Shown here in pieces: positions 36,001 through 43,244 of a DNA stretch of 64,000 bases. The translations under genes and the position numbers were made by a program. The DNA is from CAWGJF01 sp963822905 (lineage in GTDB: Bacteria > Bacteroidota > Ignavibacteria > Ignavibacteriales > Ignavibacteriaceae): assembly GCA_963822905.1 (NCBI GenBank), contig CAWGJF010000003.1:372001-436000 (forward strand), written 5' to 3'. How positions within the stretch are numbered: position 1 is the first letter of the stretch; each line of letters opens with the position of its first letter. The notes under the pieces are model-generated. The model made no database searches and was not told the origin of the DNA. It worked only from the letters and a program-made list of their open reading frames with translations.

Positions 36001-37032
36001 ACCTCCGGTGGACTTCAGCAGATACAGGTAAATGCAGAGAACAACTTCTGGGGAGATACAGTTTATTCAGGGAGATTTGGAAGTGGTCTTAATGTTGATT
36101 TTGATCCGTACTATCTTGATAACTGTCCTTTCCCTCAATCAGGTGGTGAAGGCAGCAGTATGCTGGCTATGACATCAAATGGAGAAGTAATTGATACGCT
36201 TTATTCTGCAGAAACAGAGGTACCGGAACTAACAGAAACAGAAACACTTTATGCAGAAGCAGAAAAAAGTTTTATTACTGCTGATTATACAAATGCTTCA
36301 GTAAAGTACAATCAGATAGTAAACTCACAGGAACTGTTAGAGAAAAAATATATTGCTTACAAGAGACTATATGAAATTGGCTCACTTACAGGTGAAGATG
36401 AAAACTATTTTAATGGTTTGAGGACAACATATCTTTCTCTATCATCTTCAACAAGTGACTCATTGCTGCAGAGAGTATTTTCACAGCTTGCTTCGCTCAG
36501 CCTTATCAAGAAAGAACAAATCATTCCTGCCATAGGTGAGTTTGATAATATAATTCAGCAAAATCCGAACACCGAAGAAGCAGTTTATGCAGAGATCGAT
36601 GCAATAACTGCAGCATCACTGTTAGATGGAAACGACACAACACTTCAGAAGGGACCTGCAGGTGGATATTTGGTAAAAACGCAGCAAGATTATTTTAAGA
36701 AGATAGACGATATACTAAAAAAGAACTTCGGCAGAAACAGGACAGAGACAGAAAAAGAAATTATTCCGACTGAATATACACTTTATCAGAATTATCCGAA
36801 TCCTTTCAACCCTATAACAACGATAAAATATGATTTACCAAATACTGGAGAAATATCGGTAATTATATACGACATACTTGGAAGAAAAGTAAAAGAGCTA
36901 ATAAACACAAAACAGCAGGCAGGTAGATATGAAGTAAAATGGGACGCCTCCAATGTTGCAAGTGGAGTTTATCTCTACCAGTTAAGGACAGATGATTATG
37001 TTAATACTAAGAAGATGATATTGTTGAAGTAA
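33025..37032 (+). CDS. Very large secreted protein: glycosidase-like domain, beta-helix, TPR-like region, T9SS sorting domain
   Basis: The 1335-residue protein has a signal peptide (ending GSAVAQ) after a strong GGGAGG. Residues about 30-560 look like a beta-sandwich joined to a TIM-barrel glycosidase-type domain: KYWYAHDEPRSIDD carries a candidate acid Glu, and KLMFDAYPFHTD resembles a later barrel strand. About 650-1050 is a right-handed beta-helix (YGIWASNLSELVIQENIILN, NGIELGNSSPNIGGN). About 1080-1230 is alpha-helical and TPR-like (ETLYAEAEKSFITADYTNAS). The sorting domain (NYPNPFNPITTIKYDLP) ends KKMILLK. It is probably a surface enzyme for a polysaccharide. Domain limits are approximate and I cannot name a GH family. 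Confidence 0.82.
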   Translation: MRYKSYFILFFVLCIIGSAVAQDSSQTAPKFPVGSFLGFLASPEVKASYDTSGMNSIVWHADGNTKSFLNKYNVTAFNLNAADWINHYATACYSRWESEENQTDTFQLGVKHILDDSTIVGQQASWHDTLCWSSLGLSGPQDSLVYGPHYFQAKIYRRVYPLPKDNVIKFTARFRMALAYDPQEADPNDLVCRIKVVYRYYYWDKNNSSNNHYVDSTFLTDTLVVSDFSQNGWFKDFDFDGQTYDYDITQFPPKETGRYSVDYPITNPNIVLSDWYPETGIQFCVDWLGDSSTDTLYVDYAEVYDNNGWNEYIDDPNKVADTIHAYIQRHSDWNNIKYWYAHDEPRSIDDFIPIRTVDSLVRADSMMTAASKPLITHFWEVNVKKNGDSLYQRFYRTVLPQKLMFDAYPFHTDTSEIGGYYSLPTKFQQSHNLQPGFYYVPQSFGIMYSPGNGWIKPDSSEMKALTMQALAFGCKGIFFSDYMSYHASNGVFVDAIVDSLGHNSELYQVIQDNIAPRLKGKLGNTLLGLKYTGNNINIRYDEGIPPKGTYNYYDYLLINCLDPHYYWHAGFMEKTGQPDNKHFFLTNLKTNVSTTARLNVSNNTNFQNVSFTDIEGGIDTTIAYNSSVTYDETMLPGEGKLYRVSPVVKYGGKLIYNETISSTTNLLDEMTIWSGSTLTVSSTYNAYADIRVKAGGHIVTTNGGTINFVGGHKLIIEGAATITGTSSHKLTFDFTEDSSGIVIKSGGSLNISYCDIQYPAIGIESELNAQYLSAQHVNFLDCGSSSITILGRSGGDGPTPPPSQIKYCTMTGSYYGIWASNLSELVIQENIILNTDMGIYLSNITGATVAANGIGSNRESLPGILASSMNGTIRSNSISGHSNGIELGNSSPNIGGNTLTSNKYHGMYIGTGSYPYMRGDIAGNPPVYYAVSGYNHIKENGGYVETPNPSDNDGSEIYFYHSNATLRDGCNEISDNRPESSPLENTLLLMNGTSGGLQQIQVNAENNFWGDTVYSGRFGSGLNVDFDPYYLDNCPFPQSGGEGSSMLAMTSNGEVIDTLYSAETEVPELTETETLYAEAEKSFITADYTNASVKYNQIVNSQELLEKKYIAYKRLYEIGSLTGEDENYFNGLRTTYLSLSSSTSDSLLQRVFSQLASLSLIKKEQIIPAIGEFDNIIQQNPNTEEAVYAEIDAITAASLLDGNDTTLQKGPAGGYLVKTQQDYFKKIDDILKKNFGRNRTETEKEIIPTEYTLYQNYPNPFNPITTIKYDLPNTGEISVIIYDILGRKVKELINTKQQAGRYEVKWDASNVASGVYLYQLRTDDYVNTKKMILLK

Positions 37033-37042
37033 GCTGCATCAA

Positions 37043-37078
37043 GTGAGACTCACTTCCAAGGTGGGTCTCACATTTTTT
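37043..37078 (+). terminator. Rho-independent terminator after the 1335-residue secreted protein gene
   Basis: An 11-base-pair stem (GTGAGACTCAC with GTGGGTCTCAC, one G-T pair, 7-base loop) is followed by ATTTTTTAA, 10 bases after the stop codon. One of the strongest in the window. Confidence 0.93.
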
Positions 37079-37112
37079 AATTATTAGTAAGAATAATTTA
37101 TTTTAATATTAA

Positions 37113-40106
37113 TTACTCTCCCGGTTTTGTAATTATTCCTTTGTTCTTGTGTCCGTTAATCTTTACAGAAATTGGTGAAGTGAACTTCAGGTGTTTTGTA
37201 AACTCTAATTTTTCATCCGGATGCTGTGCAGAGAGCCAGTCCCAGTCAATAAAGCTGTTGTTGTTAGCCGCATTAACTGTAAAATATCCAACCCTGAATG
37301 AAGTGATGTTCTGGAAAAAGTGTGAACCCTGAGAAGGCTCTACATTAAAATCTTTAAATCCTGATTCAACAATTGCAGCAGCTCCGGAAATCTGATCCCA
37401 CGTAACAGGAATGCCAAGCCACGGATCAAGACTACCCCATCTGCCAACGCCAATTAATATGTAATGCTTTTTCTGATCCAGAAGCTTTGTGTTAAAATGA
37501 CTTATCTCGTTTGCAACTTCTTTGCTTTTATTTCTTTCATACTTTTTCTGATCTACAACAACCACATCATAAATTTCTTCAATTGCTCCATTACCCAAAA
37601 CCTGGTCACTCTGACAAATGAGTGTTGATTTTTCTACTTCATCAATTTTTAATTCATCGAGCTCGTGGCTAATTACAAGCGGACGCATCTGCAGCATTGC
37701 AAATTCTTTCAGCTTTCCTTCAGGCACCTGCAGGTTTACAGCAAACTCAATCTCAACCGGTGAGCCCATTCCCCACGAACCAAGTCCGAGCAGAAGATTT
37801 AGGATTTCAGGAAGCGGAAATATTTTATGTTTTAAAACCGGTGCGAATGTAACAACTCGTATTCCTTCACGTGAAATTCCATCATACACAGCTTCATTCT
37901 CAGGCGAGTAAGTTGAACCAACAGTATACAAAGTTCCATCCGATTCTGATTCTGTAAGTTCAAATCTTTTTACAAGCGGATCTTTAACCGAATCAGGACG
38001 GTGATCAAGTTTTCCATCGAGATCAAGAGCATAAAAATCCTGTTGTGCGTTTCTAATAGTTTCATTAGTTGAAAAAAACTGCAAAAGATGTTTTGGAAAC
38101 CTAGGGCAGAAGCGAACAGTATTTCCGCCTTCAACAACAGTCTTGCCCAAACCAAGCGCAACAAGTGCAATTCCGTCATCTGATTTTTGCGGCGGAACAG
38201 GATAAAAGTTGAAAGACTTTGCAACGCCTGCAAAATCAGGATAAAATTTTCTGTGATGTTCTGCTCCAACAAGTCTCTGCACAATGACCGCCATTTTTTC
38301 TTCTTCAAGACGGTAAGCAGTTGCTTTCATATAATCTTTTGCTGCCTGGAAATAAGTTGAAGCATAAACACATCTAATTGTTTGCAGAAGTTCTTCAAGC
38401 CGGACTTCAAGATCAGGATTGCTGTTTGGAAGCATGTATGTCTGGTAAACTCCGGCGAATGGCTGAAACTGTGAATCTTCCAGTAAGCTTGATGAACGAA
38501 CTGCAAGCGGCACTTTTATAATGTCAAGAAAATCTCTGAGTTTGGCAATAATATCCTGTGGAAAGTAAGACGCTTCAATAAATTTTTGAGTTAATACAAG
38601 GTCATTCTTTTCATTCAGTGCCAAAACTTCAAGATTATTATTCTGAATAAACCTGTCAAAAACTTCTGTACCAATTATTACTGCGGATGGAACTGAAATC
38701 TCAACTTTTTCAAAAAGTGAGTTCATATTGTAATTCGTGATCAAAGTATTTATAAAACCTAGTCCTCTTGCTTTGCCGCCAAGTGAGCCGCCGCCGATTC
38801 TTGCAAAACTATTTTTAGGATCGAAAGTTTCCCGGTTGAATTCTGATATAACCCCTTTGGTTCTTTCTTCAACATAACTCAGTATTGAGTTAATTAAATA
38901 TTCGCGCAGATGTTCCGGAGACTCATAATCCGTTACTTTACGGGGACGAAGTTTGTGAGCAAGATAAAATTCTGTCCTGGCTTTCAGCCATCTTGAAAAA
39001 TGATTTCCTTCAGCATGATGCAAAAGACTTTCCTCAGGGATCACTGAAATCTGGTCTGCAAGTTCCAGCATATTTGATGCACGTCCAACTTCTTTTCCAT
39101 CCGGCATTTCAAAAATAAAATCACCAAAGCCAAAATGATCCAGTAAGAATTTTCTTAAATCATGAAGAAGTCTCGGTGAATTTTTATGCAGAAAAGAAGC
39201 TCCTGAGTTTTTGATTTTATCTTCAAGTGATTGATCGCTTGTCTGAATTAAAATCGGGATATCTTTGTGCTTGTTTTTTACTGCTGTTGCAAATTTTAAT
39301 CCAGCTTCAGGGTCACGGACACCATTACACCTGAAATTATTATCTGAAATAATTCCAAGAACAAATTCCTCGTATTTTTCAAACGCAACCATAGCTTCTT
39401 CATAAGTGGTACAGAGAATAATTTTTGGTCTTGCTCTCATCCGTAAATATTTATGGGTAATATTTATTCCTTCAGAAATTAATCTTTGCGACTGGTTAAA
39501 AATTTCTGTGTAAATTATCGGCAGGTAGGATGAATAAAATTTTATATTATCCTCAACAAGAATTATAACCTGAACGCCAATTCCTTTCGTGTCGTTTTCA
39601 ACATTTAGATTGTCTTCAACATTTTTAATTATACCTATGAGTAGATGGAAGTCACCGCCCCAGATAAAAATTCTTTCAAAGATTGAAGTATCAAAATGAG
39701 TTGTTAATTCCTTTCTTTCTTTATTATCATAAGCAAGTAAAACAATTGGCTGTTTAAAACCGGCATCTTTTACTTCCTGAGCAAATTTAAGAACATGCAT
39801 ATCCTCTATATGTAAAGTAGTTATTATGAGGTCGAAATCACCGGCATTACTTTGCAATAATTCCATTGCTTCTTTGCCGGTTGTGACGTGAACAATTTCC
39901 GGAGCCTGGCTGAGATTTAAATTTTGATATTCACTTCTGATAAGTTCATAAAGTCTTCCATCTTCTTCAAAGAGGTAGTAATCATAAATACTGGAGACAA
40001 GAAGTATATCACGTATCTTGAAACGCATCAGCTTCTGGAATTTTTTTATCCTCGTACTGAACACGTTTTCAAGATTAATATTATGAAGCTGATCTATTGT
40101 ACTCAT
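37113..40106 (-). CDS. Fused tandem-receiver / PPDK-N-domain protein
   Basis: The 997-residue protein is co-linear with the two genes at 24059-25141 and 22143-24062 joined together. Residues about 30-165 are a pseudo-receiver (ILLVSSIYDYYLF; DLIITTLHIED, Thr in place of Asp). About 178-330 is a second receiver with VEDN, the likely acceptor Asp in IISDNNF, IQTSD and the Lys of FLHKNSP. From about 365 (HFSRWLKARTEFYLAHKLRP) the PPDK N-terminal domain follows: GGGSLGGKARGLGF, PLAVRSSSLLEDS, EEKMAVIVQRLVG, MLQMRPLVISHE. The C-terminal region has GVGRWGSLDPWLGIPVTW and EPSQGSHFFQNITSF. There is no swivelling His domain and no PEP barrel. It follows gdhA paralogue 4 in the same direction, across a terminator. 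Confidence 0.87.
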   Translation of the reverse strand: MSTIDQLHNINLENVFSTRIKKFQKLMRFKIRDILLVSSIYDYYLFEEDGRLYELIRSEYQNLNLSQAPEIVHVTTGKEAMELLQSNAGDFDLIITTLHIEDMHVLKFAQEVKDAGFKQPIVLLAYDNKERKELTTHFDTSIFERIFIWGGDFHLLIGIIKNVEDNLNVENDTKGIGVQVIILVEDNIKFYSSYLPIIYTEIFNQSQRLISEGINITHKYLRMRARPKIILCTTYEEAMVAFEKYEEFVLGIISDNNFRCNGVRDPEAGLKFATAVKNKHKDIPILIQTSDQSLEDKIKNSGASFLHKNSPRLLHDLRKFLLDHFGFGDFIFEMPDGKEVGRASNMLELADQISVIPEESLLHHAEGNHFSRWLKARTEFYLAHKLRPRKVTDYESPEHLREYLINSILSYVEERTKGVISEFNRETFDPKNSFARIGGGSLGGKARGLGFINTLITNYNMNSLFEKVEISVPSAVIIGTEVFDRFIQNNNLEVLALNEKNDLVLTQKFIEASYFPQDIIAKLRDFLDIIKVPLAVRSSSLLEDSQFQPFAGVYQTYMLPNSNPDLEVRLEELLQTIRCVYASTYFQAAKDYMKATAYRLEEEKMAVIVQRLVGAEHHRKFYPDFAGVAKSFNFYPVPPQKSDDGIALVALGLGKTVVEGGNTVRFCPRFPKHLLQFFSTNETIRNAQQDFYALDLDGKLDHRPDSVKDPLVKRFELTESESDGTLYTVGSTYSPENEAVYDGISREGIRVVTFAPVLKHKIFPLPEILNLLLGLGSWGMGSPVEIEFAVNLQVPEGKLKEFAMLQMRPLVISHELDELKIDEVEKSTLICQSDQVLGNGAIEEIYDVVVVDQKKYERNKSKEVANEISHFNTKLLDQKKHYILIGVGRWGSLDPWLGIPVTWDQISGAAAIVESGFKDFNVEPSQGSHFFQNITSFRVGYFTVNAANNNSFIDWDWLSAQHPDEKLEFTKHLKFTSPISVKINGHKNKGIITKPGE

Positions 40107-40214
40107 AGCGGCAAGTATTAATTTGAAGTTTGTTTTTTACTAAATCAAATATAGAGTTTAATGCAGAATTAACAATGAATAATTTATTATTAACAATTAA
40201 TTCTTCAATTTAAA

Positions 40215-40240
40215 ATAAAAAAGCGATCCTTTCGAATCGC
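40215..40240 (-). terminator. Terminator between gdhA paralogue 4 and the fused receiver-PPDK gene
   Basis: On the minus strand GCGAT-TCGAAAGG-ATCGC is followed by TTTTTTATTTT, 32 bases after the gdhA stop. The stem is short, so read-through into the receiver-PPDK gene is possible. Confidence 0.65.
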
Positions 40241-40272
40241 CAAATTGTTCAATATCAATTTTTAATTCTTAA

Positions 40273-41613
40273 TTATACCAGCCCCTGGTCAAGCATTGCG
40301 TCTGCTACTTTTAAGAAACCTGCAATGTTTGCACCGTTAACATAATTGCCCGGTGTTCCGAATCTTTCTGCAGTTACAACACAAGTCTCGTGTATTCTTC
40401 TCATAATTTCGTGAAGTCTCTGGTCAACTTCTTCCTTCGGCCAGGGCAGACGCATACTGTTCTGCGACATTTCCAATCCTGAAGTTGCAACTCCTCCGGC
40501 ATTCGAAGCCTTACCCGGTGCATAAAGAATTTTTGCATCGGTGAAAACTTTATAACCTTCAATTGTAGTCGGCATATTTGCACCTTCGCAAACACAGATG
40601 CAACCGTTCTTTACTAATTCTTTTGCGTCGTTTTCATAAATTTCATTTTGTGTTGCGCAGGGAAGAGCCACATCAACCTTTACACTCCACGGTTTTTTAC
40701 CAGGGAAGAATTCTACTTTAAATTCTTTTGCATAATCTTCAACTGCATCTTTATTGCTTGCTCTCAGTTTCAACATATAATCAATTTTTTCTCCTTTAAT
40801 TCCGGCAGGATCATAAACAAACCCATCAGGCCCGGAAAGAGTAACAACTTTTCCGCCAAGTTCAGTTACTTTTATAACTGCGCCCCAGGCAACGTTCCCA
40901 AAACCTGAAACAGCGACAACTTTTCCATCGAAAGAAGTTTTTTTAGTCTTCAGCATTTCTTCAGCAAAATAAACCGCGCCAAAACCTGTAGCTTCGGGTC
41001 TGATTAGCGAACCGCCCCAGTTTAAACCTTTGCCGGTTAAAACACCGGTGTATTCATTAGCAATTCGTTTGTACTGTCCGAATAAAAATCCAATCTCTCT
41101 TGCACCGACACCAATATCACCAGCAGGTACATCTGTGTTTGGGCCGATGTGCCTGTAAAGCTCAGTCATAAAACTCTGACAGAAGCGCATTACTTCGTTA
41201 TCACTTTTTCCTTTTGGATTAAAATCAGAACCGCCTTTACCGCCACCCATCGGCAGAGTTGTTAATGAATTTTTAAATACCTGTTCGAAAGCAAGAAACT
41301 TTAGTATGCCAAGAGTTACAGAAGGGTGAAATCGAAGCCCGCCTTTGTACGGACCAATTGCACTGTTCATTTCAATTCTGTAACCTCGGTTGATATGAAT
41401 TTCTCCCTGGTCGTCCATCCACGGAACACGGAACATAACAACGCGTTCGGGTTCGACCATTCTTTCTAAAATTTTATTTGCACGGTACTCCGGATGTCTT
41501 TGTAAAACAACATCGAGTGAACCAAGCACTTCTTCTACTGCCTGATGAAATTCAGGTTCATTTTGATTTTGAGCCTTAACTTTGGCTAATACCTGCTCAA
41601 CATATTCGGACAT
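40273..41613 (-). CDS. gdhA: Glutamate dehydrogenase, GdhA-like, probably NAD-linked (paralogue 4)
   Basis: The 446-residue protein is closely similar to the 29302-30663 paralogue throughout (EMNSAIGPYKGGLRFHPSV, LPMGGGKGGSDFNPKGKS, DVPAGDIGVGAREIG, TGKGLNWGGSLIRPEATG). The Rossmann motif differs: VSGFGNVAWGAVIKV ends in TLSGPDG instead of SDSxG. As I recall it, NAD-specific Bacteroidales GDH (Porphyromonas) carries this SGPDG form, so NAD use and a catabolic role are inferred. It lies upstream of the fused receiver-PPDK gene in the same direction. A terminator-like hairpin in the leader, 78 bases before the ATG, suggests attenuation. A Shine-Dalgarno GAGG is present. Confidence 0.95.
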   Translation of the reverse strand: MSEYVEQVLAKVKAQNQNEPEFHQAVEEVLGSLDVVLQRHPEYRANKILERMVEPERVVMFRVPWMDDQGEIHINRGYRIEMNSAIGPYKGGLRFHPSVTLGILKFLAFEQVFKNSLTTLPMGGGKGGSDFNPKGKSDNEVMRFCQSFMTELYRHIGPNTDVPAGDIGVGAREIGFLFGQYKRIANEYTGVLTGKGLNWGGSLIRPEATGFGAVYFAEEMLKTKKTSFDGKVVAVSGFGNVAWGAVIKVTELGGKVVTLSGPDGFVYDPAGIKGEKIDYMLKLRASNKDAVEDYAKEFKVEFFPGKKPWSVKVDVALPCATQNEIYENDAKELVKNGCICVCEGANMPTTIEGYKVFTDAKILYAPGKASNAGGVATSGLEMSQNSMRLPWPKEEVDQRLHEIMRRIHETCVVTAERFGTPGNYVNGANIAGFLKVADAMLDQGLV

Positions 41614-42000
41614 AATTTACCTCTCAACTGGATAAAGATTTAAACTTAATTTTGGATTAGTTTGAAGTGAGCTGATGAACATTAATGTAGATAAAAAATC
41701 CGGAACTTTAAATTTCCGGACAAATTTCTGCGAATTGTAAAAGTATTGTTTTCCCACGATCTAATAATTCATCAATTTCGTTTTTTACTTTTCCATCACA
41801 ACTTTTGATAATGGAAAAATATTTAAAAACTGCTTGGTTAAATTAAGAAGAATTACAGTAACCCCAATGAAAAAGTGGAAAAATTGTGATTTGAATAAAC
41901 TTTTGTTTTGATGCGATTATGAAATAAATAGCAACTTCAGTACAGATTTGATAAATTTCCAATAGAAATAATTAATTCATTCAACCTTCCGGAGATCAAA
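41614..42000. other. Intergenic regulatory region between divergent gdhA and M24 genes
   Basis: 387 bases. It holds the terminator-like hairpin described at 41691-41720 and another inverted repeat at 41789-41818 (TTTTCCAT with ATGGAAAA). The remainder is AT-rich without a reading frame or RNA I can recognise. Promoters for both genes must lie here. Confidence 0.55.
41691..41720 (-). promoter_or_regulatory. Terminator-like hairpin in the gdhA leader (possible attenuator)
   Basis: On the minus strand TCCGGAA-ATTTAAAG-TTCCGGA is followed at once by TTTTTTAT, a complete intrinsic terminator, 78 bases before the gdhA start. No gene lies upstream on this strand in the intergenic region, so it would act on the gdhA transcript itself if the promoter is further upstream. 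Confidence 0.55.
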
Positions 42001-43194
42001 ATGGATAATACAATTCTGAAAGAAAAAATTAACCAGGCAGTAGAGATTTTAAAAGAAAAAGATATTGATATGTGGCTTACCTTTGTGCGCGAGAGTTCTG
42101 TGATGAGCGATCCTGCAATGGAGATGGTAGTTGGAGCTCATTCTACCTGGCAAGCTGCGTTTTGTATTAATAAAGATGGTGATACAACTGCAATAATCGG
42201 CTCGATGGAAGAAGGAATTTTTAAGAAAGTTGGATTGTACAAAAACATAATTACTTACCTGAAATCAATAAGAGAACCATTTCAGAATTATATAAAATCA
42301 AAAAATCCAAAAAAGATTGCGATAAACTATTCAAAAAATTCTGTGCTTGGTGATGGACTGACTTATGGTATGTACCAGGTTCTTCTTGATCATCTTGAAG
42401 GGACAGGATTCGAAAATAATTTAATCAGTTCTGAAGAAATTATTTCGGCACTAAGAGGAAGAAAATCTGCAACCGAGCTTGCGATTATGAAAGATGCGAT
42501 AAAAGAAACTTTGAAAATATTTGATGAAGTTACGAATTACATGAAAGTTGGTATGACTGAAATAGACATTGCAAACTATGTTAAAAAACTTTATACAGAG
42601 AGAGGATTTGAACCCGGTTGGGAAGAAGATCATTGTCCGGCAGTTTTTGCCGGTCCGGATCCGAACGGTCCGCACGAAGGTCCGAGTGATAAAAAAATTA
42701 CCAAAGGTACAATTGTCAATATGGATTTCGGAATAAAGTACAAGGGTTACTGTTCTGATTTACAGAGAACGTGGTATGTTTTAAATGATGGCGAAACTAA
42801 AGCTCCTGCAGAAGTGCAGAAGGGATTTGAAGTCATCCGCGACGCAGTTCAGAAAGTTGCTGATGCTGTTAAGCCGGGAGTTATCGGCTGCGATATGGAT
42901 GACATTGCAAGAAATTATATAACTTCAAACGGTTATGAAGAATACCCGCACGGACTTGGACACCAGGTTGGTAAAACTGTTCACGACGGAGTTGCAGGAA
43001 TGTTTCCGAGATGGGAAAGATACGGCAACGCACCTTTCATTCCACTTGAAGAAGCACAGGTGTTTACAATTGAGCCAAGACTGCCGGTTAAAGGCTACGG
43101 AGTCTCAACAATTGAAGAAGAAGTTTATATAACAAAGAACGGCTGTGAATTTATTTCTCCTCCGCAGAAAGAATTGATTTTGGTGAAACCTTAG
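42001..43194 (+). CDS. M24-family metallopeptidase (Xaa-Pro aminopeptidase-like)
   Basis: The 397-residue protein has a creatinase-like N-terminal domain (about 1-150) and a pita-bread M24 catalytic domain. Metal ligands are visible: D242 (NMDFGIKYKG), D253 (YCSDLQRTW), H321 (YPHGLGHQVG), E358 (TIEPRL) and E373 (TIEEEVYIT). There is no signal peptide, so it is cytoplasmic. Members remove an N-terminal residue before proline or cleave Xaa-Pro dipeptides; the exact preference is not readable. CTTCCGGAGATC just before the ATG contains GGAG. It is a single-gene unit divergent from gdhA. Confidence 0.93.
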   Translation: MDNTILKEKINQAVEILKEKDIDMWLTFVRESSVMSDPAMEMVVGAHSTWQAAFCINKDGDTTAIIGSMEEGIFKKVGLYKNIITYLKSIREPFQNYIKSKNPKKIAINYSKNSVLGDGLTYGMYQVLLDHLEGTGFENNLISSEEIISALRGRKSATELAIMKDAIKETLKIFDEVTNYMKVGMTEIDIANYVKKLYTERGFEPGWEEDHCPAVFAGPDPNGPHEGPSDKKITKGTIVNMDFGIKYKGYCSDLQRTWYVLNDGETKAPAEVQKGFEVIRDAVQKVADAVKPGVIGCDMDDIARNYITSNGYEEYPHGLGHQVGKTVHDGVAGMFPRWERYGNAPFIPLEEAQVFTIEPRLPVKGYGVSTIEEEVYITKNGCEFISPPQKELILVKP

Positions 43195-43202
43195 CGTATT
43201 GC

Positions 43203-43233
43203 GATATGCTAGATTTTAGAAATCTGGCATATC
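43203..43233. repeat. Long perfect hairpin between convergent M24 and GH5 genes
   Basis: A 14-base-pair stem (GATATGCTAGATTT with AAATCTGGCATATC, one T-G pair, loop TAG) sits 9 bases after the M24 stop. It lacks a U-tract on either strand, so it may be a non-canonical terminator or RNA-stabilising hairpin shared by both convergent genes. Confidence 0.6.
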
Positions 43234-43244
43234 TAAACTTTAAC

